Both the position numbers and the translations under genes were made by a program. The notes beneath the pieces are model-generated. The model made no database searches and had not been told where the DNA came from. It worked only from the letters and a program-made list of their open reading frames with translations. From contig PBBX01000003.1 in NCBI GenBank assembly GCA_002716725.1, forward strand, positions 5,036 to 40,745: a DNA stretch of 35,710 bases, given 5' to 3'. Shown here piece after piece: positions 34,710 to 35,710 of this stretch (position 1 is the stretch's first letter; every line of letters starts with the position of its first letter). The DNA comes from a bacterium (GTDB lineage: Bacteria > Margulisbacteria > Marinamargulisbacteria > GCA-2716485 > GCA-002719695).

Positions 34710-35710
34710 GTGCAACCCGCTAGGATTGTTTTAGACAACGAGGTAATATATCACGGTTCTGTTTTTGCACATGGTAACAATTGTTTTGGAGAATTGATTT
34801 TTAATACATCCATGTCTGGATACGAAGAAGTTCTTACCGATCCATCTTATAAAAATCAATTCGTCTTAATGACATACCCCCTTATTGGTAATTACGGTAT
34901 CAATGAAAACAATGTTCAATCAAGCGCTCCACATTTATCCGGTTTAATTGTACATGAATATATGTCTTACCCAAGTAATTGGGAATCTAAGCAATCCCTT
35001 AAAGATTATCTAGAGCAGCATAACATTATGGGAATTGACGGTATTGACACACGTCATCTTACGCGTTCATTACGTCATAAAGGAGCTATGAATGCGTATA
35101 TTACAGCCGATTCATCATTATCTGATGATGCGCTTATTCAGAATGTTCTTAAGTATGAAGGGATTACTGGTAAAAATTTAGCTAAAGAAGTGAGTACAGA
35201 TAAACCTTATTCTTGGACAGCACCTGAACAGGTTAAATTTAAGGTTGCTGTTATTGATTGTGGTGTTAAATATAGTATTTTAAATCAACTTCAGAGTTTG
35301 GGATGTCATATTACAGTCTTTCCTTATAACACGCCATCTGCCGACATTCTTTCTCACGATTTTGATGGTGTATTAGTTTCAAATGGACCAGGAGATCCCA
35401 GTGCTGTTCATGAAACTATTCAAACGATTAAAGAACTGGCTGGCAATATCCCTATGTTTGGTATTTGCTTAGGTCATCAAATGATGTGCCATGCTTTTGA
35501 TTTTAAACTTGTTAAACTACCCTTTGGTCATCATGGTATTAATCATCCCATTAAAAATTTAGCAACAGGCAATGTAGAAATTAGTTCTCAAAATCATATT
35601 TACTGTGCTACTGATAGTCATATCCCTGATTCATTTGCTATTTCTCATCTTAACCTTAATGATAATACTGTTGCGGGGATTCGTTCTGACTCTAAACTAT
35701 TATTTTCTGT
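34710..35710 (+). CDS. carA: Carbamoyl-phosphate synthase small subunit (partial, 3' end outside window)
   Basis: Glutamine amidotransferase subunit that feeds ammonia to CarB for carbamoyl phosphate, used in pyrimidine and arginine synthesis. 333 complete codons are visible from a GTG start with AAAAGGA upstream. The N-terminal CPSase domain is canonical (GELIFNTSMSGYEEVLTDPS; GIDGIDTRHLTRSLR). The class I amidotransferase domain begins near residue 180 with VAVIDCGVKYSIL. It shows SNGPGDPS and the nucleophile C253 in GICLGHQ. The catalytic His-Pro-Glu motif lies just beyond the edge. The SQNHIYC segment is slightly divergent from the common SQNHGF. Confidence 0.96.
   Translation, partial: MQPARIVLDNEVIYHGSVFAHGNNCFGELIFNTSMSGYEEVLTDPSYKNQFVLMTYPLIGNYGINENNVQSSAPHLSGLIVHEYMSYPSNWESKQSLKDYLEQHNIMGIDGIDTRHLTRSLRHKGAMNAYITADSSLSDDALIQNVLKYEGITGKNLAKEVSTDKPYSWTAPEQVKFKVAVIDCGVKYSILNQLQSLGCHITVFPYNTPSADILSHDFDGVLVSNGPGDPSAVHETIQTIKELAGNIPMFGICLGHQMMCHAFDFKLVKLPFGHHGINHPIKNLATGNVEISSQNHIYCATDSHIPDSFAISHLNLNDNTVAGIRSDSKLLFS

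Overview
This is an AT-rich bacterial chromosome segment made mostly of compact, often overlapping operons. The lineage cannot be fixed from the sequence. Two heptosyltransferase-like (GT9) proteins suggest an outer membrane. The order recG-rsmD-coaD and an obgE-proB pair recall Firmicutes, cyanobacteria and some uncultured didermal phyla. My guess, made from general resemblance only, is an uncultured lineage of the Margulisbacteria kind. Translation often starts at TTG or GTG (rpoB, rplU, mnhE, carA), and ATGA overlaps between genes are common.

Layout. Positions 1-8964 (minus strand) hold the classic block tRNA-Trp, secE, nusG, rplK, rplA, rplJ, rplL, rpoB, rpoC; rpoC runs off the left edge. 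A strong hairpin lies between rplL and rpoB. From a divergent promoter region, rplU, rpmA, obgE, proB and a small DUF3817-type membrane protein run rightward (9146-11967). After a gene-poor gap, a leftward cluster (12318-19398) reads purL, recG, rsmD, coaD, a coiled-coil protein, rph and a JAMM-type metalloprotease.

Positions 19.4-21.4 kb form an accessory patch. It holds an unrecognised gene with an internal duplication and an apparent frameshift, two further ORFs in staggered frames, and a small Ser/Pro/Asn-rich protein. Positions 21637-29195 (plus strand) encode a complete Mrp/Mnh-like cation/proton antiporter operon in the order E, F, G, fused MbhD-MbhE-MnhB, C, D-like, D-like, small membrane protein, D-like. 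A small gene with an in-frame hexanucleotide (Ser-Pro) repeat follows it. A leftward surface-polysaccharide cluster comes next (33243-29548): a divergent GT9-like protein, a GT9 heptosyltransferase-like protein and a GT2 glycosyltransferase. The window ends with a GNAT acetyltransferase (minus strand) and the 5' part of carA (plus strand).

Housekeeping genes (transcription, ribosome, CoA, purine, proline and pyrimidine synthesis) make up most of the window. The less ordinary material is the charged extensions on NusG, L21 and L7/L12, the unknown 19.6-21.4 kb patch, the repeat protein after the antiporter operon, and the two unusual members of the glycosyltransferase operon. I saw no CRISPR array, insertion sequence, integrase or rRNA gene.
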